Of a stretch of 64,000 nucleotides of DNA, positions 1 through 10,638 are shown piece by piece (within the stretch, counting starts at the first letter, position 1; every line of letters starts with the position of its first letter). The stretch comes from Ceriagrion tenellum (Eukaryota > Arthropoda > Insecta > Odonata > Coenagrionidae), in contig OY720635.1 of assembly GCA_963169105.1 (NCBI GenBank), positions 155,759,645-155,823,644 on the forward strand. The letters run 5' to 3'. The notes below the pieces were generated by a model. The model worked only from the letters and a program-made list of their open reading frames with translations. It had not been told where the DNA came from and searched no databases. The position numbers and the translations under genes are program-made.

Positions 1-1232
1 ATTTTCTATTTCGATAAAATCTCGATCGTAGTTCTCGTTGCTGCAAGTGCTTTGCAGTGAGTGGCCAAATATGTCGCAGATTTTAGATGGTTCTGTTATA
101 ATGTCGCCGTTTACATTCACATAAGCGGTGGTACTTTCTTTACGTGACCCAGTTATGCAGCGGACTCTGCTCCAAACCTGAGAGATAGGCGTTCGATGGT
201 TTAAGCTGGACACGTATTGTATCCAGGAGGCCTTTTTTGCTTCTCTTATAACCTGTCTAGCTTTGGCCCGGAGACGCCTGAAGGAGGAAAGATTACGTGC
301 CGTAGGAAATTTTTCAAAATATCCGCATCGCCTTTTTCCTCATCATTATGGCCTTGGCACACTCCTCATTCCACCATGGCACTGGTGGCCGTGGAGTAGT
401 ACCTTTGGAACGAGGTACGCTACAATTTGCTGCTTCAATCAAGGCATTTGTGAATTTAAGGACGTTATTTTCAGCGTTTAGATTGTGAGAAAATTTCATG
501 CGTTGTTTGAATCTACCCCAGTCTGCTTTCCCAATTAACCAGTTGTCTTTTTTGATAAAACGTGGGTTAAAACACCGGTCTTTAAAAATAAATAAGGGGA
601 AATGATCACTTCCACATAGGTCGTCATGAACGGACATGTGTATCTTAGTCATAAGACTACTCGAACACAGACATAGGTCTATCGTACAAGCCGAGCCGTT
701 AAAACTATTAAAATGCGTTTTCTCGCCGTCATTCAATAAAAACAGATTAAAATCGTTAATGAAAGCAGAAATTATTCGTCCTCTCTGGTTTCTCTGCGCA
801 CTTGTACTACCCCAGAGGGTATCATGGGCATTAAAATCTCCAAGGAGAATAAAAGGCCGGGGCAACTGATGGATAAGAGATTCTAGGTTCAAACGGGTGA
901 CCGGTGCGCCCTCCGGTAGGTAAACGTTACAAAGCGTCACCGCTTCTGGGGCGTGCACGGTGACCGCCACCGCTTGAAATGGCGTGTTTAGCTGAATTCG
1001 GGAGGTGTAAAGAGCCTCCCGAACAGCAATTGCCACTCCACCGCGGGCTCGATGGCCACTGGAGGGCGTCAAGTGTAAAAAAATTAAAATCCTTTAAAAT
1101 TCCCTTATCTATCGGTTTAAAATGAGTCTCTTGCAAGCATACGCAAGACGGCTTAAAATCTCTAATTAAAATCTCTATCTCCTCCTTATGTTTAAAATAG
1201 CCATTACAGTTCCACTGTAATATAAAACTCAT
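1..1232 (-). pseudogene. E1 ORF2, endonuclease domain and linker, frameshifted
   Basis: The N-terminal APE-type endonuclease would nick target DNA for reverse transcription. Visible motifs in order are ILQWNCNG at the N-terminus, CLQETHF (catalytic Glu), LLGDFNAHD and SDHFPLF (SDH catalytic pair). The reading frame opens at 1232, breaks near 1080 just after the QETH segment, and resumes in another frame at 1072 down to 314. Below that the linker (SSFRRLRAKAR-like segment) continues toward the window start with stops. The RT core lies outside. The frameshift and stops make this copy inactive. Confidence 0.8.
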
Positions 1233-1574
1233 TTAAATTTCAATAAATATAAAGAAAATAAATAAATACTTAATGAATAAATACTTAAAAACTCGTTTAT
1301 CTATCGACACTCGAGGAGAATTAGCGCCGGATTCGATGCCTTCTTCTCCCTTTTTCTCCCTCCGACGGCTTAAAATTCTCTAATTAAAATCTCTATCTCC
1401 TCCTTTGTTTATCTATGTTTAAAATAGCCATTACAGTTCCACTGTAATATAAAACTCATTTTAATTTCAATAAATATAAAGAAAATAAATAAATACTTAA
1501 AAACTCGAGTTATCTATTGATACTCGAGTAGAATTAGCGCCGGATTCGATGCCTTCTTCTCCCTTTTTCTCTCA
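1147..1574. repeat. 217-bp tandem duplication across the ORF1/ORF2 junction of E1
   Basis: Two nearly identical tandem copies (about 1147-1363 and 1364-1574) contain the last codons of ORF1, the AT-rich intergenic spacer and the first codons of ORF2. The second copy supplies the stop and tail of the ORF1 at 1534-2742, and the first supplies the ORF2 start at 1232. The duplication therefore leaves one usable copy of each junction element. Confidence 0.85.
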
Positions 1575-2742
1575 TCATAAATATTTCGGCCTCCGAGACA
1601 CATTCATCCTCTTCCATAGACTCCGGTTGGCTCTGTTTCGCCAGTCCGGAGGGTCCTGGGGAAGGGGTTCTTTCATGCCTTCCTTCGGATGCTCGGGGAG
1701 AAGTATTGTTTGCTGACTTTGGCGGAGAACGCGAGCTGGAGCCTTTAGTTGAGGACACCGCTTGGATCGACGGCACTGTCTTCGCTTGTTGTTGCTGCTG
1801 TTGCGCCGGTTTAGAGGCCTTTTCCGGCATGGCCGAAGTTTTATCGGTTGAATTATCTACTGAATCGGTCTGGATTCCTACTTTCGTTTTGCTAACTGCA
1901 TGTACTGTTTTAGCAAAAGATCTGGAAAAGGTGGGGGCAACTGTCTCACGGTACTTTTTCCTTGCTTCCATATATGGTAGTTTATCCTTGGTTCTGATTT
2001 CCATTATCTTTTTTTCTTCATTCATCTTGGGACAATTACGAGAATGCACCGGGTGGGCACCCTCGCAATTGACGCAAAATGGATCGTTTTTGCACTCTGC
2101 ATCCTCATGCTTGTCTTGGCCACAGATTGGGCTGGTGACCTTGCCCGTACATCGGGTGGCGATGTGGCCAAATCCCTGGCACTGAAAACGACGAACGGGA
2201 GCAGGAATATATGGACGAACAAGTACAGACTCATAACCTACGTACACTTTCTGGGGCAGATTTTCGAGGGCAAACTTTCGGAGAACGAAAGAGGTATTAG
2301 TGACTTCGCCGTTACGCTCCGTTGTGAGTCGACGAGCGTCTAATACTCCCTGCGGTGACATTTCACTCTTTATCTCGTCGATATCTACGTAGAGTAAGTC
2401 AAAGTGACTAATTACCCCTCTACAGGTATTTAAAGTTCTGTGCGTCTCTACGGTAACTGGGATGTCGCGCAGTTTTTTCATACTAAGAATCTTCTTACTT
2501 TGGGCTACGTTGGCTGTTTCGATGAGCAGTGTGCCATCACGGAGTTTCTTCGCAGACTTCAGCTCGCCAGAGACAGAAGCAGACAACACTCGACGTATTA
2601 GGAAGGGAGACACCTTTTTCAAGGTCTCACCTTCTTTCTGGCACCTCATCACAAGAAATCTCGTGCTTTCACTTAGGTCCTTATCTCCCCCGCCCGAGTC
2701 CGGACGGGATCTCTTTTGGGGTGGAGGGTTATAGTCCTCCAT
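1534..2742 (-). CDS. E1 ORF1 (gag-like CCHC zinc-knuckle protein)
   Basis: 402-residue uninterrupted ORF, the nucleic-acid-binding protein that packages retrotransposon RNA. The start at 2742 (MEDYNPPPQKRSRPDSGGG) aligns with the ORF1 starts of E3 and E4. An N-terminal conserved fold (LVMRCQKEGETLKKVSPF, then a KKLRDGTLLIET segment) precedes a zinc-knuckle cluster at about residues 195-255, followed by a Gln/Ser/Pro-rich tail. Knuckle 1 reads RRFQCQGFGHIATRC and knuckle 2 SPICGQDKHEDAEC. Compared with E4, each has lost its first Cys, so binding may be impaired although the frame is open. Role is inferred from family. Confidence 0.8.
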   Translation of the reverse strand: MEDYNPPPQKRSRPDSGGGDKDLSESTRFLVMRCQKEGETLKKVSPFLIRRVLSASVSGELKSAKKLRDGTLLIETANVAQSKKILSMKKLRDIPVTVETHRTLNTCRGVISHFDLLYVDIDEIKSEMSPQGVLDARRLTTERNGEVTNTSFVLRKFALENLPQKVYVGYESVLVRPYIPAPVRRFQCQGFGHIATRCTGKVTSPICGQDKHEDAECKNDPFCVNCEGAHPVHSRNCPKMNEEKKIMEIRTKDKLPYMEARKKYRETVAPTFSRSFAKTVHAVSKTKVGIQTDSVDNSTDKTSAMPEKASKPAQQQQQQAKTVPSIQAVSSTKGSSSRSPPKSANNTSPRASEGRHERTPSPGPSGLAKQSQPESMEEDECVSEAEIFMMREKGRRRHRIRR

Positions 2743-3336
2743 GCCCTATATAATTTTTATCCCCCGAGCTCCCCACCCACCACGGAACCACACATATGGG
2801 ACGCCACACCGCGAACCGGTGAGGTCGCCAGGGCTACCCGAGGGGATATAGCACCCTGGAGGTGGTCGTATGTTTCGGATTGGGTCTTCGATATAATGGG
2901 CCCACCAACCCGAGTACCTCCGACCGCCCTACGCAGACCCCCACCTCCCTAGCACTCGCCACCGAACTTAACGCAAAGCCGATTGACCGGAGGTGGCTAG
3001 CCCCCGGCCTCCCGTTTGCAGGGAATCCAGGGCCGAAGTGGGATATTGGACTCCGGTCCATACCGGGCATCCGACACCCGGCTGGGTTCCAGAGAACTCA
3101 CCCACCAGGATCCCCTTCTCCCCCTTACGGGTCTCCATGCACGGCATACACATGGGTGGATCAAGGCAAGTTGGTATCGCCTCGCACGGACAGTTAACCC
3201 ACTATAGTGTCCGGACGCTACCCTAGCTGGACTGGGGGTTTGTTTTCGGGGTTTACCTCCCCGCCCTTTTAGTCTCCTCTTACGACAAGCAGGGATACTG
3301 CGGGAGTATTCTCCATCCCCCTACCCGCAGGGGTGG
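2743..3336 (-). promoter_or_regulatory. E1 5' UTR, conserved GC-rich leader module
   Basis: About 590 bp upstream of ORF1, GC-rich and full of stops in all frames. It holds the motif block also found in E2 (15961-16441), E3 (28422-29032) and E4 (46276-46869): CTGCGGGTAGGGGGATGG at the extreme 5' end, then a segment containing CGTAAGAGGAGACTAAAAG. Non-LTR elements carry internal promoters in their 5' UTR, so this is the likely promoter; that is inference. Confidence 0.6.
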
Positions 3337-3449
3337 ACGTACTGTCTAGATCGTAAAACATACGTAACAGGAACTTTGAAGGCGAACCGGAAAGGTAACC
3401 CGTCAGATATAGTGCAAAAAAAAGTTGAAACCTGGTAATGTAGAAGCAA

Positions 3450-4030
3450 CTTATACTCATAAAGGCATCTGTGTTTTATAATGGCGAGACAAACGTGACG
3501 TTCTAGTAGTGTCCTCAGAGTTTGGCGCCCGTATCTCTGAACACAAATCCCGCTCTGGTAAGGTTACTCAAAAACCTGAGGCTGTCCTAAAATATAACGA
3601 TTTTTTGGGAGGGGTCGACAGATGGGACCAATTATTAGCATACTACCCCTGCGAAAGAAAAACTTTCCGTTGGTATGCCAAAGTAGGCGTTCATATATTC
3701 CAAGTTATACTTAACAATGCCTTTTTATTGTACAAAATCTTCAGCAATAATGAAAAATTGACTCTCCTGCAATTTCGGGATAGTGTAATTCAATCACTAC
3801 TACATCAACATCGTCCACCTCTAGAATCATGGGTAGAAAATGCCAAGTCAAAAAACACCCACAAACAGAAAGAAGTTCCCAGAAATGAAAAAAATAGAAA
3901 CATAAGTGAGTTGCATAATTTGTAGAAAATTCAAATATGGGTGCAGTCGAGCTATTACTGCGATCTATGTCCAGGCAAACCAGGATTATGTCTTGAACGT
4001 TGTTTTGCACGATTCCATGGCTATAAATGA
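3450..4030 (+). pseudogene. piggyBac-like transposase, C-terminal relic
   Basis: The fragment begins in the middle of the catalytic domain (LVVSSEFGARISEHKSRSG), then shows the family motif YNDFLGGVDRWDQ with the third catalytic Asp preserved, FRWYAKVGVHIFQ, and a C-terminal cysteine-rich domain. That last domain is split by compensating small indels: CIICRKFKYGCSR in frame from 3906, then YYCDLCPGKPGLCLERC in the original frame from 3953, ending at the stop at 4028-4030. The N-terminal two thirds are absent; the upstream side abuts the 5' end of E1. It is separate from the piggyBac-like element starting at 4156. Confidence 0.8.
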
Positions 4031-5129
4031 AAGACTGTGCTACTATTTTTTAAATGTTGTTCTTTATAACAAGTATCTTACAAACAAGCAGGAATTCCTG
4101 TGTACTGCGGGACTGCATAAGCACCGCCTATAGTAGTAGTAGAATTATTGTTTAACCCTCCGACTCTACTTGGGGTCTTTTTTGACCCCTAGCTTGAAAG
4201 AAAACGCTTCCAATTTTTGACTTAATTGAGAGAATCTTGCTATGTTACAGTTATGCCTTCCCACATCTTTCTTCTTTACATTCATACCATTTGAATGTTC
4301 CTTTTTAAGTTATTCATGGATGGGAACATTTTTCCTGCGTGGGGTCATATTTGACCCCAGGTGGAGACTGTGTAGGCATTAAGTTTTAAAGCGTACATGT
4401 AAATAAATATAATTGATAAAAGGTGCTGAAAGGTAATCCTTGTGTAGGCTTTCACGGTGGGGTGAAGATTCAGCTCTTAAGTTTCCGGGATATACACCGC
4501 GTGTGTCCATCTTTGCTGATAACAGTTTCGCCGGCATTGCAGCTGGCTTCTTTAGGTCACGGAAGTGCAGAGTGGAGGTATCAACCGTCTTTTATACTCA
4601 TTCGTCGGAAGCTGGACTTTTCCTATTGGTCCGTCTTCCCTCGTGTTTTCCTCTAGTTTCCCAGATTTGGTTTGAGCACTCTGTTCTACATCTAAATCTA
4701 CATGATACCCTGCAAGCTACCTTTAGGGTGTTAGGCAGGGGGTGAGTATTTTCCCAACATGCGCTATTTTTCATGAGTTGGATAGCTGGTATCCGTCTTC
4801 CCTGCAGAAGATGTTCGTAGATATACATAAAGGTGACGGTGTTCGTAGAACCCCATATTTTTTCCCTTTATATAGCTAAATTTGGTATGTAAAGTAGGAC
4901 AGAATTTGTAATATGGGCTCAGTGAACGTTGCGTGAAAATAGTCACTGCCTGCCTGAGGTGGCTCAGAGGCTATCATGTAGATTTATTATCCTCATATTA
5001 TTACGTATCAAAGACGTTACGTTTTCACTCATTCAATAATAGCCGCTCGTAACGGTTATGTCGAAGGAACTGCGTGGTCTCTTAGACCGAAGTAGCCCTA
5101 TGAAATTTACCAGCGGGTGCATTGAGGAA

Positions 5130-5440
5130 GGAAAAGAAAACACTCCAAGGGACAATTTGCCTTACCCGTGATTACTAACTGGGGGAGGTAGTGAGCAAAG
5201 GTGGAATTGGGGGAGGCAGAGAAAACACACCAAGGGACCACTTGCCTACCTGGTGGTTACTCACTACCTCTCCCAGTGGAACATACGTGGATGTATTCAC
5301 TCCCATGAATCATCAACTTTACTTAATTGCAGGATTTCTCCTGCCCCATCATTTTCAAACTTGCCACCGCTGCCTATCTTTACTTAGTTGCAGGATTTCC
5401 CCTTCCCCATTATTTGCAAACTTTCCACCGCTGCCTATCA
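5130..5440. repeat. Inverted and tandem repeats in the PB1 leader
   Basis: An inverted pair (5177-5195 aactgggggaggtagtgag versus 5260-5277) and a direct repeat around the ccaagggac motif form a small foldback. Immediately downstream a 61-bp unit is tandemly duplicated (5319-5379 and 5380-5440, about 85 percent alike by eye). Both lie in the untranslated leader before the transposase start. The rest of 4190-5560 shows no gene. Confidence 0.7.
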
Positions 5441-5564
5441 CACCACTCTCAAGTCAAGGAAGAGAGACCTTATTTACGTTGAAGCTCTGTAGGTGAATAG
5501 TGCACGTCAAAAGTAGTTTTGTGGGGCCAGTAAAAAATTTTATCTTCAAAGAGCTGAAGTAAAT

Positions 5565-6837
5565 ATGGAGTTTCATCGGTTGAACAGAGGATATAGTGCA
5601 GATCAGGTTTCAAATGAAATTTTTGAGAACAGTGACGAAGACATACCAGAAGAGAGTAGTGAATTGAGTAGTGATGAAGAGGACCAAATAGAAATAGAAG
5701 AGGATGTCACAGACGTGATAGTGGAAGAAGAAAATTCTTCAGAGCTTGTGAACAGTGAAGATGAGGGACGTTACACCAGCTTGAGGGGAAATCTGAAATT
5801 CAGTTAAGTTCCACCTATTGCTGGGAAGTGCCCGCCAGAGAACTTGTTGAGAGAAGCGACTGGAATTCCAATGCAAGTGCAGAACGAGTTAGCTTCAAAG
5901 GCCGACTGCTTCAAGAGATTCATCACAATAGACATCCAGCAACACATCTGTACGCACACAAATGAAAAAGCGCACTTTTTCTCATTTTCACTTATTTCAT
6001 TGATAATTTACCACTGATATCAACAATTTTATTAACAAATATATAAATGTTACTTTCAGTTATCTAAATGGGTGGATTTGGATATCATAAGAGCTAAATT
6101 CATTCCTTGGTCTTCTGATTATGTCTGGTGTTCAGAAAGGGCGGGGAAAGCCGCTGCCTGAGTTTTGCTCTGCAGATTGTGGCTTACCAATATTTAGAGC
6201 TACAATGTCTCGCCACCGGTTTCAAGATATTCTTAGGTGTCTCCGATTTGATAATAAGGAGACTCGTGGTGCAAGGCAAGAGATATCAAAAAATAAAGCA
6301 GAGGCAATAAGAGCAGTGTTTGAAATGTTTGCGGAGGCCTGTATTACATCGTACAAACCATCCTCAAGCATTACAGTAGATGAGCATTTGTGCACATTTA
6401 GAGGTAGATGTAGATTCAAAGTGTACATTCCATCAAAGCCAGGGAAATATGGGATTAAAGTGGGCAGCTGTTGACCGTGAAACTCAGTATTGTATTGTAT
6501 TCTCTCTCAGTGAAGTGAACTACAGACAGTGAAACTCAGTATTGTAAAAGAACAGATATACACTGGGAAAATCGAAGGGTCCAGGGAAGTGAATCAAGGT
6601 AAATGCGTAGTGCTAGATTTGGTAAGTCAATTGCAAGGCAGTGAAAGAAATATAACCACGGATAATTTCTTCACAAGCTATGAACTGGGTCAAGAACTCC
6701 TAAAAATGAAATTAACACTTGTAGGTACGCTGAGATCAAATCGCGTGGAAATTCCGAGGGTTATGTTACCCGGCAGGTATAGAGAGGAGCATTCAAGTAT
6801 ATTTGCGTATGCAAACAATACCCTGATGGTGTCCTGA
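5565..6837 (+). pseudogene. PB1 piggyBac-like transposase, N-terminal and central part
   Basis: Starts at 5565 with an acidic N-terminus (ENSDEDIPEESSELSSDEED), typical of the family. After a frameshift near 5806 a segment PPENLLREATGIPMQVQNEL follows, then a probable intron ending in a polypyrimidine tract and CAG at about 6059. The core resumes at 6121 with LPEFCSADCGLPIFRATMS, the first catalytic Asp in TVDEHLCTFRGR, and after another frameshift near 6460 the second Asp in ITTDNFFTSYELG. The frame stops at 6837 right after NNTLMVS, where the DIRS-like unit begins. Inactive. Confidence 0.85.
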
Positions 6838-6899
6838 AACGACCCGGAATTGGTTCGGTACTTGGAAAACTTAGTGCTCCGTGGTATTCTTTCTCGTGA

Positions 6900-7270
6900 A
6901 AAGCCAGTCTGTGCCTTTCTCGTGTTTTTCTTATCCCCAAGGCGTCCAGCGGTGTGCGCCTCATTCATGACCTCTCACCTTGGACACCTTTCTACAGAAA
7001 GCCTTCCTTCCGGTTAAAGGACGCAGCAATTGCTGTGTCCTCCATTCCATTCGACACCTTTCTCAGCAAATTAGATTCAAAGGACGCCTTCTTCCAACTG
7101 AAGATTCAAGCGGACCATCGCCAGTTTTACGGTGTGCGTGCCGGGAGAAAATATTATTCGTTCTCCCGTCTCCCCATGGGTCATTGCCTGGCTCCTGCAA
7201 TCATGCAAAGGTGGGCTCGGGCCGTGGCCACCGAAGTGTATCATTCTTTTGGCTTCTCCATCATCCCATA
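6900..7270 (+). pseudogene. DIRS-like reverse transcriptase, N-terminal part
   Basis: Encodes, across a frameshift near 6940, VFLIPK then VRLIHDLSPWTPFYRKPSF, the catalytic block A LDSKDAFFQLKIQADHRQF, and YSFSRLPMGHCLAPAIMQRW. These match the RT fingers/palm of DIRS-type (and related LTR-type) reverse transcriptases. The frame is cut at IIPY, immediately before the YLDD catalytic box, by the RTE insertion whose 11-bp target duplication starts at 7260. The continuation is at 10639-11436. Confidence 0.65.
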
Positions 7271-10200
7271 TATAGGGGTATAAGGGGTAGGATAGGGGTA
7301 TAAGGGGTAGGATGCGAACACAGCCTCTCCTACTCAAAAGCCAACCTCACCTGCACGAGTGGTGTTGATCAACTGCACCCGGTGTACCCTGCTTCGCGAA
7401 CGAGGAAATGGCGACCGAGGGACTTCCGGGATAAGAAGTCACCCTCTACTAAGTGCCAACGACCTCTTCGGAGGGCGGAAGAGCGGGTAGAGGAATAGGA
7501 CAACCCATGTCCTTGGGGCGAGAAATCACCCCTAAAGGCGGAGGAACCTCCTAGAGGCCAACGGCACGGGATGTGGAATGTGTAGGGGACTACCACATTA
7601 AAGATCCATGAGGATACCCATTGTCACGGCAGTTGCACACTTTGTTGAAAATGGAGCAACGTGCTTTAGTAAAATATTCCGGAGTAATAGTCCCCCATTC
7701 GGATCTCCGGGAGGGGACTGCTCGAGCGCTGACCTCTATCAAGAAGAAAACAGCTAAATTATATAAGAGAATAGCCACCTGGAATGTACGCACTCTGTTG
7801 CAAAATGGCAAACTTGAAAATCTTAAGTTTGAAATGAACAGAATGAAGATTCAACTTTTGGGGATAGCAGAAATGAGGTGGCCCCAGGATGGCGATTTTT
7901 GGAGTGGTGAATACAGAATGATACATACGGGCACAATCGAAGGCAACCCCGGACAAGGGGGTGTGGGAATAATGTTAAATAAAGAATTAGGGCAAAGAGT
8001 AAAGGGATATATACAAGGAGATGGAAGGTATATCTTAGTCAAACTTGAAACCAAGCCAGTGGACACGGTTATGATTCAAGTGTATATGCCCACAACCAAT
8101 CATGATGACGAATTGGTGGAGAACATATACCATACGTTAAATACATTGATCTGTGATATAAAGGCTAGTGAGAACCTCATAATTATGGGAGACTGGAATG
8201 CTGTGGTGGGAGAGGGATATGAAGGAACCGTCGTAGGATCATACGGTTTGGGAGTAAGGAATCAAAGAGGTGATCGACTCGTGGAGTTTTGTGCCAGGAA
8301 CAAACTCACCATTGCTAATACTATGTTTCAACAGCATCCTCGGCGAAGATATACTTGGAAAGCACCTGGCGACCAAAAGCGTTTCCAAATTGATTTTATG
8401 CTAGCCAGGGAAAGGTATAAAAATCAAGTTAAGAACTGCAGAAGCTATTCTAGTCCTGATATTGACAGCGATCACAACATAGTCATTTGTGATTCCGTCT
8501 TGAAATTGAAAAGACTCAAAAATAAGAAAATGATCAAATGGAACCTGCCAAAGCTCAAAGATGAAATATGTAGAAATAAGTTCAAAGAAGAGACCGATCG
8601 ATGCATGAATGAATTACAACAAGAAAATTACACTAATGTAAACTTGGATGGTATAAAAAATACATTGATTAAGGCAGCAGAAAAAGTATTGGGAAAGGGA
8701 GGACCAGAAGCCAGAAAGGAATGGGTTACAGAGGAAATATTGAGCCTAATGGAAAAAAGAAGAGACCTCAAGAATGATGAAACCGATGACGGAAAACGCC
8801 TCTATAGAGCTGTGAGGAATGAGATCAATAGAAAATGCAAGCGAGCAAAGGAAACTTTTCTTGAGGAGAGATGTAAAGGAGTCGAACAGATGATGGAGAA
8901 TGGGAATGTGGAATCCGCATATTCATCCATTAAAGCATTTTTTGGTCAGAAGAAAATAAAGGGATGTGCGATAGAAGCAGAAAATGGAAAGCTCTTGTAC
9001 GAATCAGACAAAGTAGCAAAACGTTGGAAAGAATGCCTCGAGAAATTATATGGAGATGAAATTCTAACCAAAGATTCTGTTCTTGAACATGACGACGAAG
9101 TTGAAGATGACAACAGAGGTGACCCAATTATGAGATCCGAATTTAACTTATCAGTTACAAAACTACGAGAGCAAAAAGCCCCAGGCATCGACAACCTGCC
9201 GGCAGAACTGATCAAAGCAGCGGGTGAACAGACCTCAGACACCCTCTACCATCTTGTCCAGACGATGTACGAAACAGGAAATCTTCCAGATGATTTCAAA
9301 AAATGCATCCTAATCCCCCTGCCGAAAAAGAATTCGGCGAAAAAATGTGAACAATACCGCACCCTAAGCCTTGTCACGCATGCTTCCAAAATACTTACAT
9401 CCATCATACTGAAGAGAGTTGAACCTAAAATTGACGCACTTTTATCCAATGATCAATTTGGATTTAGAAAAGGAAGAGGGACACGCGAAGCTATTCTCTC
9501 GCTCAGAACCATAATAGAAAAACGACTGAGAAAGAACAAAGACACATTTGTGGCCTTCATAGACTTAGAAAAGGCGTTTGACAAGGTTCGTTGGGCACCA
9601 ATGTTCCAAATGCTGAAAGAAGCAGGAATTAAATACAAGGACAGGAGAGTAATCTGGAACCTATATGAAGAGGAAAAGGCAGTGGTGCGCTGTGGAGACC
9701 ATGTGCAGGAAGCAACTATAAGGCAAGGGGTAAGACAAGGATGCTCCCTATCACCGATTCTCTTCAATTACTACATACAGAGAGCTCTAGATGAGATGAG
9801 AGAAAAGGTAGGGGAGCTAGGTGGTGTCAAGATCCATGGAGAAAAACTGGATATGATGAGGTTCGCTGATGATATTGCACTACTGGCTGAGAGCGAAAAG
9901 GATCTGAGCGAGGTACTTGAGGCAATGGAGGACATCCTAACAGCAGGATATAATATGAACATTAATGTAGATAAGACCAAAGTACTTAAGGTTAGCAAGT
10001 ATGGGGGACAAGCTAAAGTGTATTTAAGGGACAGGCGATTAGAGAACGTAGAGGAGTTTACCTACCTGGGAAGCAAAATAACAGCCGATGGAAGGAGCAA
10101 AAGAGACTTATTAAGTAGAATTCACCAGGCAAAGAAGGCGTTTTATCAAAAAGGGAAACTCCTAACATCCAGAAATATCTGCCTAGACCTAAGAAAACGC

Positions 10201-10638
10201 CTTCTTCAAACTTATGTGTGGAGCATATTTTTACATGGAAGTGAGACCTGGACGTTGGGCAAGGCAGAAGAGAGGAGGGTGGAAGCATTCCAGATGTGGT
10301 GTTTCAGAAGGATGTTAAAGATTCCCTGGGTGGACAAAATCAGTAACGAGGAGGTTCTCAAACGTGTGGGGGAGTCTCCTTGTCTGCTGAAACTACTGAA
10401 AAAGAGAAGAAATATCTGGATCGGGCACCAACTAAGGCACGAAACATTGCTGGCCACCATCTTAGAAGGCACTGTGGAGGGAGCCAACTGCCGGGGCAGG
10501 CCTAGGTTGGGGTTTATGGGCCAAATAATGAAGGAGTTAGGCTGCTCCACTTATGTGCAGTTGAAAAGAATGGCACAGGACCGAAGAGTATGGAGAACTG
10601 CCGCCAACCAACCTTTGGGTTGATGACTTAAGAAGAAG
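7271..10638 (+). mobile_element. RTE-type non-LTR retrotransposon with 11-bp target duplication
   Basis: Bounded by perfect direct repeats ATCATCCCATA at 7260-7270 and 10639-10649, both copies derived from the DIRS-like RT codons. The element has a 5' region with a 20-bp tandem pair (7272-7312), one ORF, and a short 3' end (ttgatgacttaagaagaag) of the kind usual in RTE-group elements, without poly(A). Intact ORF plus clean duplication make it the youngest layer of the nest. Confidence 0.9.
7651..10623 (+). CDS. RTE-type endonuclease-reverse transcriptase, intact
   Basis: Uninterrupted ORF of 990 residues from the first ATG at 7651; the frame is open further up to 7621. Domain order: AP-type endonuclease (IATWNVRTLLQNG, AEMRWPQDG with catalytic Glu, IIMGDWNAVVG, SDHNIV near residue 275), linker, then reverse transcriptase (ECQYR-like LVTHASK block, QFGFRKGRGT, FIDLEKAFDKVRW, RQGVRQGCSLSPILFN, catalytic FADD at MMRFADDIALL), thumb, and a C-terminal domain ending TAANQPLG. 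All catalytic motifs are present. It would nick chromosomal DNA and copy its own RNA in the nucleus. Alternative clade: Proto2 within the RTE group. Confidence 0.9.
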   Translation: MEQRALVKYSGVIVPHSDLREGTARALTSIKKKTAKLYKRIATWNVRTLLQNGKLENLKFEMNRMKIQLLGIAEMRWPQDGDFWSGEYRMIHTGTIEGNPGQGGVGIMLNKELGQRVKGYIQGDGRYILVKLETKPVDTVMIQVYMPTTNHDDELVENIYHTLNTLICDIKASENLIIMGDWNAVVGEGYEGTVVGSYGLGVRNQRGDRLVEFCARNKLTIANTMFQQHPRRRYTWKAPGDQKRFQIDFMLARERYKNQVKNCRSYSSPDIDSDHNIVICDSVLKLKRLKNKKMIKWNLPKLKDEICRNKFKEETDRCMNELQQENYTNVNLDGIKNTLIKAAEKVLGKGGPEARKEWVTEEILSLMEKRRDLKNDETDDGKRLYRAVRNEINRKCKRAKETFLEERCKGVEQMMENGNVESAYSSIKAFFGQKKIKGCAIEAENGKLLYESDKVAKRWKECLEKLYGDEILTKDSVLEHDDEVEDDNRGDPIMRSEFNLSVTKLREQKAPGIDNLPAELIKAAGEQTSDTLYHLVQTMYETGNLPDDFKKCILIPLPKKNSAKKCEQYRTLSLVTHASKILTSIILKRVEPKIDALLSNDQFGFRKGRGTREAILSLRTIIEKRLRKNKDTFVAFIDLEKAFDKVRWAPMFQMLKEAGIKYKDRRVIWNLYEEEKAVVRCGDHVQEATIRQGVRQGCSLSPILFNYYIQRALDEMREKVGELGGVKIHGEKLDMMRFADDIALLAESEKDLSEVLEAMEDILTAGYNMNINVDKTKVLKVSKYGGQAKVYLRDRRLENVEEFTYLGSKITADGRSKRDLLSRIHQAKKAFYQKGKLLTSRNICLDLRKRLLQTYVWSIFLHGSETWTLGKAEERRVEAFQMWCFRRMLKIPWVDKISNEEVLKRVGESPCLLKLLKKRRNIWIGHQLRHETLLATILEGTVEGANCRGRPRLGFMGQIMKELGCSTYVQLKRMAQDRRVWRTAANQPLG

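Larger units (their letters stand above)
1..3336 (-). mobile_element. I-group non-LTR retrotransposon copy E1 (3' part beyond window start)
   Basis: Reading on the minus strand, the element runs 5' UTR (3336-2743), ORF1 with zinc knuckles (2742-1534), a short duplicated spacer, and ORF2 beginning with an AP-type endonuclease (1232 to 1). The 5' end is placed at 3336 because the GC-rich leader begins there with the same motif (CTGCGGGTAGGGGGATGG on the minus strand) that opens E2, E3 and E4. An RNase H-bearing ORF2 in the sister copies places the family in the I group (I/Nimb/Outcast-like; clade not resolved). The target duplication cannot be checked because the 3' end lies outside. Confidence 0.85.

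Noticed and set aside
2716..3226. Several overlapping plus-strand ORFs of 60-110 codons
   Set aside because: They lie in the GC-rich 5' UTR of E1 on the opposite strand and have no recognisable motifs; the same spurious frames recur in the E2, E3 and E4 leaders.
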